DNA of 64,000 bases from Georgenia muralis (GTDB taxonomy: Bacteria > Actinomycetota > Actinomycetes > Actinomycetales > Actinomycetaceae): NCBI RefSeq assembly GCF_003814705.1, contig NZ_RKRA01000001.1, forward strand, positions 2,542,001 through 2,606,000. The letters are read 5' to 3'. The notes beneath the pieces were generated by a model, which was given only the letters and a program-made list of their open reading frames with translations, ran no database searches and was not told the DNA's origin. Below, in pieces: positions 42,184 to 53,117 of this stretch (positions within the stretch are counted from its first letter, which is position 1; each line of letters opens with the position of its first letter). The position numbers and the translations under genes are program-made.

Positions 42184-43023
42184 ATGGCGAACTACACCGC
42201 CGCTGACATCAAGGCTCTGCGCGAGAAGACCGGCGCGGGCATGCTCGACGTCAAGAAGGCCCTGGACGAGGCGAACGGCGACGCCGACAAGGCGCTGGAG
42301 ATCATCCGCGTCAAGGGCCTCAAGGGCGTCGCCAAGCGCGAGGGGCGCACCGTCGCCGAGGGGCTCGTCGCGGCTCAGATCGTCGCCGAGGGCGACGGCG
42401 AGACCGGCGTCATGGTCGAGGTCAACTCCGAGACCGACTTCGTCGCGAAGAACCAGAGCTTCATCGACTTCGCCGACAGCGTGCTCGCCGCGGCGGTCGC
42501 CACCGGCGCCACCGACGTCGAGACCCTCCTGGGAGCCGAGGTCGACGGCGAGACCGTGCAGGCCAAGGTCGACAACATCGCCGCCACCATCGGCGAGAAG
42601 ATCGTCGTGCGCCGTCTCGTGCGGGTCAGCGGCGAGAAGGTCGCCAGCTACCTGCACCGCACCGCCAAGGACCTCCCGCCGTCGGTGGGCGTGCTCGTGG
42701 CCACCGACGCCGCCGGCGCCGAGGTCGGGCGCGACGTCGCGATGCACGTCGCGGCGTACTCGCCCAGCTACCTGGGCCGTGACGAGGTCCCCGCCGACCT
42801 GGTGGAGAACGAGCGCCGCATCGCCGAGGAGACCGCCCGCAACGAGGGCAAGCCCGAGGCCGCGCTGCCGAAGATCACCGAGGGCCGCCTCAACGGGTTC
42901 TTCAAGGAGAACGTCCTGCTCGACCAGGCGTTCGCCAAGGACCCCAAGAAGACGGTCGGCAAGGTCGTGGAGGAGGCCGGCGGCACCGTCACCGGCTTCG
43001 CCCGCTTCCGCGTCGGCGCCTGA
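42184..43023 (+). CDS. tsf: Elongation factor Ts
   Basis: The 279-residue guanine nucleotide exchange factor for EF-Tu carries the N-terminal UBA-like [20 protein letters not shown] and the core [13 protein letters not shown], with [16 protein letters not shown] and [15 protein letters not shown]. The ATG is preceded by GGAGAGGATCACTT. 31 nt separate it from rpsB. Confidence 0.98.
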   Translation: MANYTAADIKALREKTGAGMLDVKKALDEANGDADKALEIIRVKGLKGVAKREGRTVAEGLVAAQIVAEGDGETGVMVEVNSETDFVAKNQSFIDFADSVLAAAVATGATDVETLLGAEVDGETVQAKVDNIAATIGEKIVVRRLVRVSGEKVASYLHRTAKDLPPSVGVLVATDAAGAEVGRDVAMHVAAYSPSYLGRDEVPADLVENERRIAEETARNEGKPEAALPKITEGRLNGFFKENVLLDQAFAKDPKKTVGKVVEEAGGTVTGFARFRVGA

Positions 43024-43031
43024 CGCACCCA

Positions 43032-43067
43032 CCGGTGGCCCCGGCCCGTACGGGTCGGGGCCACCGG
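43032..43067. terminator. Strong hairpin between tsf and pyrH
   Basis: 17-nt arms (43032-43048 and 43051-43067) pair with one G-U. Only 2 nt separate them, so the innermost pairs must open. It begins 8 nt after tsf. No T-run follows. It may end the rpsB-tsf mRNA in part; pyrH has its own ribosome site (tggagga). Confidence 0.7.
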
Positions 43068-43126
43068 CGCACCACCGCGCGCCGGGGCCGCTGCCCCGCC
43101 CACCCACCCCTGGAGGACCGATCACC

Positions 43127-43891
43127 GTGCAGCCCGACACCGCGCCCGCCGGCGGGCCCGCCCGCCGCGTCCTGCTCAAGCTCTCCGGGGAGGTCTTCGG
43201 CGGCGGCAGGGTCGGCCTGGACCCCGACGTCGTCTCGGCCGTCGCGCGGGAGATCGCCGCGGCTGTCGCCGAGGGCGTCCAGGTGGCCGTGGTGGTCGGC
43301 GGCGGCAACTTCTTCCGTGGCGCGGAACTCTCCCAGCGCGGCCTGGACCGCTCCCGCGCCGACTACATGGGCATGCTCGGCACCGTGATGAACGCCCTGG
43401 CCCTCCAGGACTTCCTCGAGAAGGCCGGTGTGCGCACCCGCGTGCAGACCGCCATCACCATGGGGCAGGTCGCCGAGCCGTACATCCCCCTGCGGGCGAT
43501 CCGCCACCTCGAGAAGGGCCGCGTCGTGGTCTTCGGCGCCGGCGCCGGCATGCCCTTCTTCTCCACCGACACCGTCGCCGCCCAGCGGGCGCTGGAGACG
43601 CACTGCGACGAGGTCCTCGTGGGCAAGAACGGTGTGGACGGGGTCTACACCGCCGACCCGCGCGTGGACCCCGGTGCCGTGCGGCTGGACCACCTCACCT
43701 ACGCCGAGGCGATCCAGCAGGGTCTGCGCGTCGTCGACGCCGCCGCCTTCAGCCTGTGCATGGACAACGACCTCACGATGCGGGTCTTCGGCATGGGTGA
43801 GCCCGGTAACGTCACCCGCGCCCTGCGGGGTGAGAGGATCGGAACGCTCGTGACCACCCGTGAAGCTGACAACCAAGGAGTGACGCCGTGA
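43127..43891 (+). CDS. pyrH: Uridylate kinase
   Basis: The 254-residue UMP kinase is of the amino-acid kinase fold: [59 protein letters not shown] and [11 protein letters not shown]. It supplies UDP for nucleotide synthesis. GTG start at 43127. Its stop overlaps the frr start as GTGA. Confidence 0.97.
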   Translation: MQPDTAPAGGPARRVLLKLSGEVFGGGRVGLDPDVVSAVAREIAAAVAEGVQVAVVVGGGNFFRGAELSQRGLDRSRADYMGMLGTVMNALALQDFLEKAGVRTRVQTAITMGQVAEPYIPLRAIRHLEKGRVVVFGAGAGMPFFSTDTVAAQRALETHCDEVLVGKNGVDGVYTADPRVDPGAVRLDHLTYAEAIQQGLRVVDAAAFSLCMDNDLTMRVFGMGEPGNVTRALRGERIGTLVTTREADNQGVTP

Positions 43892-44445
43892 TCGACGACG
43901 CCCTGCTCGAGGCCGAGGAGAAGATGGACAAGGCCGTGGAGGTGGCCCGCGAGGAGATGAGCCACATCCGCACCGGCCGCGCCAACGCCGGCATGTTCAA
44001 CCCGGTCCTCGTGGACTACTACGGCGCGCCGACCCCCCTGCAGCAGCTCGGCTCGCTCACGATCCCCGAGGCCCGCACCGTCCTCATCACGCCCTACGAC
44101 CGCTCCGCCTCCAGCGCGATCGCCAAGGCCCTGCGCGAGTCCGACCTCGGCGTGAACCCCACGGACGACGGCAACGTCATCCGCGTGGTGCTGCCCGCCC
44201 TGACGGAGGAGCGTCGGCGCGACTACGTCAAGCTCGCCAAGCACAAGGGCGAGGACGCGCGCATCGCCATCCGCTCCGTGCGGCGCAAGGCGAAGGAGAC
44301 CCTGGACCGCATCGCCAAGGACGGCGAGGCCGGGCAGGACGAGGTCGACCGGGCCGAGAAGGAGCTCGAGGCGCTGACGAAGAAGCACGTCGAGCTCGTC
44401 GACCACGTGCTCGAGGCCAAGGAGCGCGAGCTGCTCGAGGTCTGA
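43888..44445 (+). CDS. frr: Ribosome recycling factor
   Basis: The 185-residue factor splits post-termination ribosomes with EF-G. It contains [44 protein letters not shown] and the C-terminal long helices (RREKA-type region [20 protein letters not shown]). Overlaps both pyrH and cdsA. Confidence 0.98.
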   Translation: MIDDALLEAEEKMDKAVEVAREEMSHIRTGRANAGMFNPVLVDYYGAPTPLQQLGSLTIPEARTVLITPYDRSASSAIAKALRESDLGVNPTDDGNVIRVVLPALTEERRRDYVKLAKHKGEDARIAIRSVRRKAKETLDRIAKDGEAGQDEVDRAEKELEALTKKHVELVDHVLEAKERELLEV

Positions 44446-45410
44446 TGGCCCCCGCACCCGCGGCCGACCCCCGCGACAGCCAGGACAGCCTCGCCGCCGC
44501 ACTGCGCCGGCTCCGCGAGGCGCGGGAGCGAGCCCGCACGGCCCTGGTCACCCCGGCCCCGCCGCGCCCGAAGGACCCCGTCCCGCCCGCCGGGCGGGCG
44601 GGACGGAACCTGCCCGCCGCGATCGCCGTCGGCGTCTCGCTCCTGGTGCTCGTGGGCATCAGCCTGCTCACCCGTCCGGAGCTCTTCGTCGCCCTGGCCG
44701 TCGTGGCGTCGGTGGGGGCGATGTGGGAGCTCGCGCGCGCCGTCGCCCAGCGCGGGATCCGGGTGCCGCTCCTGCCGCTGGTGGTCGGGGCGGTCGGGGT
44801 GCTCGTCTCGGCGTGGGTGGCCGGTGCCGAGGCCATGCTCATGGCCTTCACCCTCACCGCCGGCGGGGTGTTCGTCTGGCGCGTCATCGACGGGGGCGGG
44901 CGGGACGCGGTGCGCGACGCCGCCGCCGGCATCTTCACCGCCGCGTACGTGCCGTACCTGGCCGGGTTCGCCGTCCTCCTGCTGCGCCTGGAGGACGGTC
45001 CGCTGCTGGTCCTGACGTTCCTGCTGGTCACCATCGCCAACGACACGGGCGGCTACGTGGCCGGGGTGCTGTTCGGCAAGCACCCCATGGCGCCGTCGAT
45101 CAGCCCGAAGAAGTCCTGGGAGGGCCTGGCCGGCTCGGTCGTGCTCGCCGTCGCCGTCGGCGTCGTCATGCTCGGCCCCGTCCTCGACGGCCCCTGGTGG
45201 GCCGGGGCCGTGCTGGGCGTCGCCGCGGTCGGCGCCGCGACGACCGGCGACCTCGCCGAGTCCCTCCTCAAGCGCGACCTGGGCCTGAAGGACATGAGCT
45301 CACTGCTGCCCGGCCACGGCGGGATCATGGACCGGCTCGACTCCCTCCTCGTGGCGGCCCCGGTGTCCTACCTCATCCTCGCGGCCGCCACCGGCCAGGC
45401 GGCACTCTGA
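44445..45410 (+). CDS. cdsA: Phosphatidate cytidylyltransferase
   Basis: The 321-residue membrane enzyme makes CDP-diacylglycerol from phosphatidate and CTP. About 55 residues of cytoplasmic N-terminus precede seven to eight membrane segments. The family signature is SPKKSWEGLAGS (about 222) and the C-terminal KRDLGLKDMSSLLPGHGGIMDRLDSLL region (about 277-303). ATG overlaps the frr stop by one base. Confidence 0.95.
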   Translation: MAPAPAADPRDSQDSLAAALRRLREARERARTALVTPAPPRPKDPVPPAGRAGRNLPAAIAVGVSLLVLVGISLLTRPELFVALAVVASVGAMWELARAVAQRGIRVPLLPLVVGAVGVLVSAWVAGAEAMLMAFTLTAGGVFVWRVIDGGGRDAVRDAAAGIFTAAYVPYLAGFAVLLLRLEDGPLLVLTFLLVTIANDTGGYVAGVLFGKHPMAPSISPKKSWEGLAGSVVLAVAVGVVMLGPVLDGPWWAGAVLGVAAVGAATTGDLAESLLKRDLGLKDMSSLLPGHGGIMDRLDSLLVAAPVSYLILAAATGQAAL

Positions 45411-45425
45411 GAGAATGGGCCGGTC

Positions 45426-46601
45426 ATGACGCAGCAGCCCCAGATCCGTCCCTCCCACGAGGTCAGCCCCGGTGACCGCCCGGTCCTGACCTTCGCCGCC
45501 AAACGTCGGGGCAAGCCCCCGCGGCACCTCGCGGACCTCTCCGCCGAGGAGCGCCGGTCGGTCGCGGCCGAGCTCGGTGTCCCCGCCTTCCGGCTGGACC
45601 AGCTCGCCCGGCACTACTTCGCCCACCTCACCCGCGACCCGGCGGACATGTCCGACCTGCCCGCCGCGGACCGCGACGAGCTCACCACCACCCTCGTCCC
45701 CGAGCTGGTGAGCAAGGTCCGCGACCTCGCCGCCGACAAGGGCATGACGGTGAAGTCGCTGTGGAACCTCTTCGACGGCGCGATGGTCGAGTCGGTCCTC
45801 ATGCGCTACTCCGAGCGCACCACTTTGTGCGTCTCCTCCCAGGCCGGCTGCGGGATGGCCTGCCCCTTCTGCGCCACCGGGCAGCAGGGCCTCACGCGCA
45901 ACCTCTCCACCGCCGAGATCGTCGAGCAGGTCCGCCTGGCGGCCCGCTCGTGCCGCGACGGCGAGCTCCCCGGCGGTCCCACCCGGCTGAGCAACGTCGT
46001 CTTCATGGGCATGGGCGAGCCGATGGCCAACTACAAGGCCGTCATCGGCGCCGTGCGCCGCATGGTCGACCCCGCCCCGGCGGGCCTGGGCCTGTCCGCC
46101 CGGAACGTCACCGTCTCCACCGTCGGGCTGGTCCCGGCCATCGACAAGCTGGCGAAGGAGGGCATCCCGGTCACCCTGGCGGTGTCCCTGCACGCCCCCG
46201 ACGACGGCCTGCGCGACGAGCTCATCCCGATCAACTCGCGCTGGAAGGTCGGCGAGCTCCTCGACGCCGCCCGGCGCTACTTCGACGCGACCGGCCGACG
46301 GGTGAGCATCGAGTACGCCCTCATCAAGGACATGAACGACCACGCCTGGCGCGCCCAGCTCCTCGCCGACGAGCTCAACGCCCGCGGCCGCGGCTGGGTG
46401 CACGTCAACCCCATCCCGCTCAACCCCACCCCGGGGTCGATCTGGACGGCGAGCGAGCGCGGGGTCGAGCAGGAGTTCGTCGACACGCTCCGACGTGCCG
46501 GGATACCGACGACGGTGCGGGACACTCGGGGCAGCGACATCGACGGCGCCTGCGGCCAGCTGGCCGCCGAGGTGCTCGTCCAGACGAAGGGGCAGGGATG
46601 A
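45426..46601 (+). CDS. rlmN: Dual-specificity 23S rRNA/tRNA adenine-C2 methyltransferase
   Basis: The 391-residue radical-SAM enzyme methylates A2503 of 23S rRNA and A37 of some tRNAs. The cluster-binding Cys are in [27 protein letters not shown] and [17 protein letters not shown] are conserved, and the catalytic Cys near the end is in [17 protein letters not shown] box (45411-45416) lies 9 nt before the ATG, so a transcript can start here apart from read-through from cdsA. Confidence 0.96.
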   Translation: MTQQPQIRPSHEVSPGDRPVLTFAAKRRGKPPRHLADLSAEERRSVAAELGVPAFRLDQLARHYFAHLTRDPADMSDLPAADRDELTTTLVPELVSKVRDLAADKGMTVKSLWNLFDGAMVESVLMRYSERTTLCVSSQAGCGMACPFCATGQQGLTRNLSTAEIVEQVRLAARSCRDGELPGGPTRLSNVVFMGMGEPMANYKAVIGAVRRMVDPAPAGLGLSARNVTVSTVGLVPAIDKLAKEGIPVTLAVSLHAPDDGLRDELIPINSRWKVGELLDAARRYFDATGRRVSIEYALIKDMNDHAWRAQLLADELNARGRGWVHVNPIPLNPTPGSIWTASERGVEQEFVDTLRRAGIPTTVRDTRGSDIDGACGQLAAEVLVQTKGQG

Positions 46602-47185
46602 CGGCGATGTTCCCGCCGGCGGGGCGGATGCGCACCGGCTACGACCGGGCCGAGGTGGAGGAGTTCTTCACCCGGGCCCGGGCGGCGTACGAGAGCGGCG
46701 AGCCGGGCGGTCCGGACGCCGCCGCCACGGCGTCGCTGAGCTCGACCGGGTTCGACGAGAAGGACGTGCGCGCCGCCGCGTTCACGCTGGTGCGCGACGG
46801 GTACTCCGCCGCCGCGGTCGACGCCGCGCTCGACCGGCTCGAGAGCGCGTTCGTCCAGCGCCGGCGCACCGCGTTCATCGCCGCGCAGGGCGAGAGCGCC
46901 TGGATGGACCACATCGCCGACCGCGCGACCACGCTCTACCCGCGCCTCCTGCGCCCCGCCGGTGAGCGGTTCCGCAGCCCGGAGAGCGGGCACGGCTACG
47001 ACCGCGACGCCGTCGACGCCCTCCTCGAGCGGCTCGTCGCGTACTTCGACGACGGCGGCGAGCTGACCTCCGCGGAGCTGCGCACGGCGACCTTCCCGCG
47101 GGCGCGCGCGCCGAGGGCGTACCACGAGGGCACCGTCGACGCCTACCTCGACCGCGCGGTCGAGGTGCTCGTCGCGGTGGAGTGA
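46598..47185 (+). CDS. DivIVA-domain repeat protein
   Basis: The 195-residue protein contains four related motifs of about 40 residues: [53 protein letters not shown] and [17 protein letters not shown]. These are the short DivIVA-like turns (G-Y-x-x-x-x-V-D-x-x-L-x-R) without the long coiled coil of true DivIVA. The family is known from actinobacteria; its function is not established and a link to polar growth is only inferred from the motif. It overlaps rlmN (ATGA) and dxr (GTGA). Confidence 0.82.
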   Translation: MTAMFPPAGRMRTGYDRAEVEEFFTRARAAYESGEPGGPDAAATASLSSTGFDEKDVRAAAFTLVRDGYSAAAVDAALDRLESAFVQRRRTAFIAAQGESAWMDHIADRATTLYPRLLRPAGERFRSPESGHGYDRDAVDALLERLVAYFDDGGELTSAELRTATFPRARAPRAYHEGTVDAYLDRAVEVLVAVE

Positions 47186-48435
47186 GCGGCTTGACCCCCA
47201 CCGACGTCGTCCTGCTCGGCTCCACCGGCTCCATCGGCACCCAGGCCCTCGAGGTCGTCGCCGCGTCAGCCCCGGGGACGTTCCGCGTGACCGCCCTCAG
47301 CGCCGGCGGCGGCCACCTCGAGCTGCTCGCCGAGCAGGCGGTGCTGCACGACGTCCCGGTCGTGGCGCTCGCCCACGGCGGTCACGGCGCCGTCACCCGG
47401 CTGCGCGAGCTGCTCGCGGACGAGCGGGCCCGCACCGGCCGGGACGACCTCGCCGAGCCCGAGATCCTCACCGGGCCCGACGCCGCCACCACGGTCGCCG
47501 GCTCGCCGGGCGCCGTCGTCCTCAACGGCATCACCGGCTCGGTGGGCCTCGCGCCCACCCTGGCCGCCCTGCGGTCGGGGGCGACCCTCGCGCTGGCCAA
47601 CAAGGAGTCCCTCGTCGTCGGCGGGTCCCTCGTGCGCGCGGTCCAGACCCGGCCAGGTCAGGTCGTGCCCGTGGACTCCGAGCACTCGGCGATCGCCCAG
47701 GCGCTGCGCTCGGGCCGCCACGAGAAGGGGATGACCAGCCCCGTCGTCACCGGGCGCTCCGAGGTCCGGCGGCTCGTCCTGACCGCCTCGGGCGGCCCCT
47801 TCCGCGGGCGCACCCGCGACGAGCTCGCCGCCGTGACGCCCGCCCAGGCCCTCGCGCACCCCACCTGGGCCATGGGTCCGGTCGTGACCGTGAACTCCTC
47901 GACCATGGTCAACAAGGGCCTCGAGCTCATCGAGGCGCACCTGCTCTTCGACGTCCCGGCCGAGGACGTCGTCGTCGTCGTCCACCCGCAGTCGGTGGTC
48001 CACTCGATGGTGGAGTTCCACGACGGGTCCACCCTCGCCCAGGCCTCACCGCCGGACATGCGCCTGCCCATCGCGCTGGGCCTGACGTGGCCGGACCGGC
48101 CTGCCGGGGTCACCGCGCCGTGCCGGTGGGACGAGCCCACGGCCTGGACGTTCGAGCCGCTGGACGAGAGCACCTTCCCGGCCGTGGCGCTGGCCCGGGC
48201 GGCGGCGGCCGCCTCCGCGACCCACCCCGCCGTGCTGAACGCCGCGAACGAGCAGTGCGTCGCGGCCTTCCTCGACCGTCGCCTCGACTACCTCGGCATC
48301 GTCGAGGTCGTCGCCGAGGTGCTCGAGGAGCACGAGGGCCCGGCCGCCTCGACCGACCTCTCCCTCGCCGACGTCCTCGGCGCCGAGGAGCGGGCCAGGG
48401 CCCGCGCCGAGGAGCTCATCGCCGCCCGCGGCTGA
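47182..48435 (+). CDS. dxr: 1-deoxy-D-xylulose 5-phosphate reductoisomerase
   Basis: The 417-residue second enzyme of the MEP isoprenoid pathway carries VVLLGSTGSIGTQALEVV (NADPH site), ALANKESLVVGG, VDSEHSAIAQAL (metal ligands Asp, Glu) and HPTWAMGPVVTVNSSTMVNKGLELIEAH. Length and motifs are typical. GTG start overlaps the gene before it. ispG of the same pathway is 1.7 kb downstream. Confidence 0.97.
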   Translation: MSGLTPTDVVLLGSTGSIGTQALEVVAASAPGTFRVTALSAGGGHLELLAEQAVLHDVPVVALAHGGHGAVTRLRELLADERARTGRDDLAEPEILTGPDAATTVAGSPGAVVLNGITGSVGLAPTLAALRSGATLALANKESLVVGGSLVRAVQTRPGQVVPVDSEHSAIAQALRSGRHEKGMTSPVVTGRSEVRRLVLTASGGPFRGRTRDELAAVTPAQALAHPTWAMGPVVTVNSSTMVNKGLELIEAHLLFDVPAEDVVVVVHPQSVVHSMVEFHDGSTLAQASPPDMRLPIALGLTWPDRPAGVTAPCRWDEPTAWTFEPLDESTFPAVALARAAAAASATHPAVLNAANEQCVAAFLDRRLDYLGIVEVVAEVLEEHEGPAASTDLSLADVLGAEERARARAEELIAARG

Positions 48436-48574
48436 GGCACGGACCACCTCGCCCGCGCACCGTCCGCCACATCCGGAGCCCGCCCGGCCGGGTCGCGCAC
48501 CGGTCCCGGAACCACCTCGCCCGCGCCGTCGTTGAGGTGGACAATGGCCACGTCCCACAGGAAGGAGCCCCACC

Positions 48575-49882
48575 GTGGAGTTCGTCGTCGGGGTCCTCAT
48601 CCTCTTCGTGGGGCTGCTCGCCTCCATCGCCCTGCACGAGGTGGGCCACCTCGTGCCCGCCAAGAGGTTCGGCGTCAAGGTCCCGCAGTACATGGTCGGC
48701 TTCGGCAAGACCCTGTGGTCGCGCACGGTCGGTGACACCGAGTACGGCGTCAAGGCACTCCCGCTCGGCGGGTACGTCCGCATGGTCGGGATGTACCCGC
48801 CCACCCGGCGTGCCGAGCGGCCGCGCCGGGACGGCCGTCCCACGCTCGTCCAGGAGGCGCGCGCCGCCGCCCTGGAGGAGATCGGGCCGGGGGAGGAGCC
48901 TCGCGCCTTCTACAACCTCACGGTCCCGCGCAAGCTCGTGGTCATGCTCGGCGGGCCCACGATGAACCTGGTCATCTCCGCGGTCCTGCTGGGTGTCACG
49001 GTCGTCACCCTCGGTCTCGGCCAGTACACGACGACGCTCGGCACGGTCCAGCAGTGCCTGGTCGAGGACCCGGCCCAGGAGGGCTGCACCCCCGCCGACC
49101 CCGCGGCGCCCGGCGCCGCCGCCGGCCTGCTGCCCGGCGACGAGGTCCTCACGTGGGACGGCGTCGAGGCGCGCACCTGGGAGGACGTGTCGGGAGCGAT
49201 CGCCGGCGGTGACACCGGGCCCGTCCAGGTCGAGGTCCTGCGCGACGGTGCCCCGCTCACCCTCACCGTGGTCCCCGAGCTCACCGAGCGACCGGTCCTC
49301 GGCGACGACGGGGCGCCGTTGACCGAGGACGGCGCGCCCGTCACCGAGATGCGTCCCTACGTGGGCATCGGCCCGGACTTCGCGCTGGTCCGGCAGAGCC
49401 CGGCGGTCGTCCCGGGGCTCGTGTGGCAGACGTTCACGGGCACCGTCGAGGTGGTGCTCACGCTCCCGCAGCGGCTCGTGTCGGTCGCGGAGGCCGCGTT
49501 CGGCACCGCCGAGCGGGACCCGTCGGTGGTGGGCCTGGTCGGGGTGGGCCGCTTCGCGGGGGAGATCGCGTCCATCGACGGCGCGGGCTACGGCGTGACC
49601 GAGCGCAGCGCCGACATGCTGTCGCTGCTGGTCTCGCTGAACATGGCCCTGTTCGTCTTCAACCTGCTGCCCCTGCTCCCGCTCGACGGCGGCCACGTCG
49701 CCGGGGCCCTGTGGGAGGGGGCACGGCGCAAGGTCGCCCGCTGGCGCGAGCAGCCCGACCCCGGCCCCGTCGACACCGCGCGGCTGCTGCCGCTGACGTA
49801 CGTCGTCGTCGCGGCCATGCTCGGGATGAGCGTCCTGCTCGCCTACGCCGACATCGTCCGGCCGGTCAGCCTCACCGGCTGA
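48575..49882 (+). CDS. Membrane site-2 zinc metalloprotease (Rip1/RseP-like)
   Basis: The 435-residue intramembrane protease has the zinc motif ALHEVGHLVPAKRFGV (HEVGH, about 23-27) in the first membrane helix and NLLPLLPLDGGHVAGAL (LDG, about 360) in a later one, with a PDZ domain between (AAGLLPGDEVLTWDGVEARTWEDV). In M. tuberculosis Rip1 cleaves anti-sigma factors. The adjacent dxr and ispG genes are conserved neighbours. GTG start with GGAAGGAG upstream. The gap before it holds a direct repeat accacctcgcccgcgc. Confidence 0.95.
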   Translation: MEFVVGVLILFVGLLASIALHEVGHLVPAKRFGVKVPQYMVGFGKTLWSRTVGDTEYGVKALPLGGYVRMVGMYPPTRRAERPRRDGRPTLVQEARAAALEEIGPGEEPRAFYNLTVPRKLVVMLGGPTMNLVISAVLLGVTVVTLGLGQYTTTLGTVQQCLVEDPAQEGCTPADPAAPGAAAGLLPGDEVLTWDGVEARTWEDVSGAIAGGDTGPVQVEVLRDGAPLTLTVVPELTERPVLGDDGAPLTEDGAPVTEMRPYVGIGPDFALVRQSPAVVPGLVWQTFTGTVEVVLTLPQRLVSVAEAAFGTAERDPSVVGLVGVGRFAGEIASIDGAGYGVTERSADMLSLLVSLNMALFVFNLLPLLPLDGGHVAGALWEGARRKVARWREQPDPGPVDTARLLPLTYVVVAAMLGMSVLLAYADIVRPVSLTG

Positions 49883-49924
49883 GCCGTGTCGCTGCCGGCC
49901 ACCGGGCCGCGTGCTCCGCCGCGG

Positions 49925-50078
49925 CCCGGGTGGCCCGGCCGGACAAGGTGGCCCGGGTGGCCCGGCCGGACAAGGTGGCCCGGGTGGCCCGGCCGGACAA
50001 GGTGGCCCGGGTGGCCCGGCCGGACAAGGTGGCCCGGGTGGCCCGGCCGGACAAGGTGGCCGGGGTGGCCCGGCGGAC
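49925..50078. repeat. 27-bp tandem repeat between rip1 and ispG
   Basis: Five identical units (starts 49925, 49952, 49979, 50006, 50033), each beginning cccgggtggcccggccgg and ending acaaggtgg, are followed by a partial sixth unit. Unlike the other repeats in the window it has no stop triplet on the plus strand. A frame through it would read as nine-residue Gly/Pro/Gln repeats, but there is no start signal and I do not call a gene. Confidence 0.9.
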
Positions 50079-50113
50079 GCACGGCCGGACTCGTTGCCCT
50101 GCGTGTCGGGTGC

Positions 50114-50119
50114 GATACT
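50114..50119 (+). promoter_or_regulatory. -10 box of ispG, probable leaderless transcript
   Basis: GATACT lies 6 nt (ggaccg) before the GTG start of ispG. It follows the 27-bp repeat by 35 bp. Confidence 0.5.
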
Positions 50120-50125
50120 GGACCG

Positions 50126-51292
<1,167 letters not shown>

Positions 51293-51297
51293 CCGCC

Positions 51298-52161
51298 GTG
51301 GCGCTGTGGCGCCGGTCGGCGCAGTCCGTCCGCCCGGTGGGGCCGGCCGACCGCGACGCGGCCCTGGAGCTGTGCCTGCGCGACCCCGTGGGCTCCGTGC
51401 TCGCGGCCGTCCAGGTCGAGCGGCTCGGTCAGCCTCCACCGTCGGGCACCCAGCTGCTCGGCGTCTTCGGTGACGACGACCCCCAGCCCGCCGCGCTGTG
51501 CTGGGCGGGCGCGAACCTCGTGCCCGTCGCCCTGTACGGCGACCTCCTCGTCGAGCTCGCCGAGAACCTGCACCGGCGCAGCCGGCGCTGCTCGTCGATC
51601 GTCGGCCCGGCCGACATGGTCCTGCCGCTGTGGGACGAGCTGTCGACGAGCTGGTCGCTGCCCCGGGAGGTGCGGGCCGACCAGCCCTCCCTCGTCATCG
51701 ACCACGAGCCCGCGGTCGCCCCCGACCCGGCGGTGCGCCCCGCCCGACGGGACGAGACCACCCTGGTGCTGCCGGCCAGCGTCGCGATGTTCACCGAGGA
51801 GGTCGGCTACGACCCCACCGTGATGGGCGGGTCCTACGGTGCCCGGGTGGCCGAGCTCGTCGCGACCGGGCGCACCTACCTCCGGCTGGAGGACCTCGGG
51901 GACGGTCCGCAGGTGGTCTTCAAGGCCGACGTCGGGGCCCTCGCGATCGGGGTCGCGCAGGTCCAGGGCGTCTGGGTCCACCCGCAGCTGCGTGGCCGGG
52001 GGATGGCGAGCGCCGGGATGGCGGCGGTCGTCGCGGACGTGCGCGCCCGTCTCGCCCCCACCGTCTCCCTCTACGTCAACGACTACAACGCCCCGGCGCT
52101 GGGCGCCTACCGCCGGGTCGGTTTCCGCCAGGTGGGGACCTACGCCACGGTGCTCTTCTAG
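51298..52161 (+). CDS. GNAT acetyltransferase with N-terminal DUF4081-like region
   Basis: The 287-residue protein follows ispG by 5 nt, the position of Rv2867c in M. tuberculosis. Residues 1-145 form the DUF4081-type half (ELCLRDPVGSVLAAVQVERL, SSIVGPADMVLPLWDEL). Residues of about 150-287 form a GNAT domain: MFTEEVGYDP, IGVAQVQGVWVHPQLRGRGMASAGM (CoA-binding) and LYVNDYNAPALGAYRRVGF. The substrate is unknown. GTG start at 51298. Its stop overlaps the convergent glycosylase gene by 4 bp. Confidence 0.88.
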   Translation: MALWRRSAQSVRPVGPADRDAALELCLRDPVGSVLAAVQVERLGQPPPSGTQLLGVFGDDDPQPAALCWAGANLVPVALYGDLLVELAENLHRRSRRCSSIVGPADMVLPLWDELSTSWSLPREVRADQPSLVIDHEPAVAPDPAVRPARRDETTLVLPASVAMFTEEVGYDPTVMGGSYGARVAELVATGRTYLRLEDLGDGPQVVFKADVGALAIGVAQVQGVWVHPQLRGRGMASAGMAAVVADVRARLAPTVSLYVNDYNAPALGAYRRVGFRQVGTYATVLF

Positions 52162-53024
52162 CGAAGGAGCTTCGACATCCGGCGGTCGGCCAGGACCTTC
52201 CCACCGGTCTGACACGTGGGGCAGTACTGCAGCGCCGAGTCGGCGAAGGAGACCTCGCGGACGGTGTCCCCGCACACCGGGCACGGCTGCCCCGTCCGGC
52301 CGTGGACCCGCATGCCCGACCGCTTCGCGTCCTTGAGCTCGACCGCCGGCCGGCCCGCCGCGGCGGCGACCGCGCCGCCGAGCACCTCCTCCATGGCGGC
52401 GTGGATGCGGGCGACCGCCTCGTCGTCGAGCGAGCCGGTCAGGGCGAACGGGCTCGTCCGGGCGGCGTGGAGGATCTCGTCGGAGTAGGCGTTGCCGATA
52501 CCCGCGATCAGCGACTGGTCCCGTAGCGCCCCCTTGACCTGCTGGTTGCGTGACCTCAGCACCGCCCCCAGCCCGGCGGCGTCGAGGCCGAGCGGCTCGG
52601 GCCCCAGGGTCGCGACGGCGTGCACCTCCTCCGGCGCGGCCACCACGTGCACCGCGAGTCGCTTGCGCGTGCCGGCCTCGGTGAGGTCGAAGCCCGAGCC
52701 GTCGTCCAGGCGCAGGCGCAGGGCGATGGGGGAGCGGCCGGGACGCAGGCGCGCGGGGGGCACCTCCTCGTACCACCGCAGCCAGCCCGCCCGGGCGAGG
52801 TGGACGAGGAGATGGAGCTCGGTGTCGTCGTCGGTGACGGCGAGGTCGATCCACTTGCCGTGGCGCGTGGCGCCGCGCACGGTCGACCCGGCGAGCTGGG
52901 CGGGGTCGGGGGCGAACGTCTTCAGGGCCGAGATCGCGCCCACCTCCACGGCGGCGACGACGTGGCCGGACGTGCGCGTATCCAGGAAGGTGACCAGCCC
53001 CTCGACCTCCGGCATCTCCGGCAT
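52158..53024 (-). CDS. Fpg/Nei-family DNA glycosylase/AP lyase
   Basis: The 288-residue base-excision repair enzyme starts MPEMPEVEG, giving the catalytic N-terminal Pro and the Glu after Met removal. The conserved Lys is in [29 protein letters not shown] is the helix-two-turn-helix region, and the C-terminal zinc finger has four Cys (QPCPVCG and YCPTCQTGG). Fpg removes 8-oxoguanine and Nei oxidised pyrimidines; I cannot decide between them. The longer frame upstream is rejected because the start must place Pro second. Confidence 0.92.
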   Translation of the reverse strand: MPEMPEVEGLVTFLDTRTSGHVVAAVEVGAISALKTFAPDPAQLAGSTVRGATRHGKWIDLAVTDDDTELHLLVHLARAGWLRWYEEVPPARLRPGRSPIALRLRLDDGSGFDLTEAGTRKRLAVHVVAAPEEVHAVATLGPEPLGLDAAGLGAVLRSRNQQVKGALRDQSLIAGIGNAYSDEILHAARTSPFALTGSLDDEAVARIHAAMEEVLGGAVAAAAGRPAVELKDAKRSGMRVHGRTGQPCPVCGDTVREVSFADSALQYCPTCQTGGKVLADRRMSKLLR

Positions 53025-53104
53025 GAGCCCATCGTGCCGCAGGCGCACCGCGCGCACGAGCCGGTGCGCCGTCGCCGTCGTCCGGGACGGCGTGCGGGCG
53101 TCGG

Positions 53105-53110
53105 TAGGCT
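53105..53110 (+). promoter_or_regulatory. -10 box of proS, probable leaderless transcript
   Basis: TAGGCT lies 7 nt before the GTG at 53118. The gap between the divergent glycosylase and proS starts is only 93 bp. Confidence 0.5.
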
Positions 53111-53117
53111 GGCCCGC

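Noticed and set aside
49925-50078. Possible CRISPR array
   Set aside because: The units are directly adjacent with no spacers, and no cas gene is in the window.
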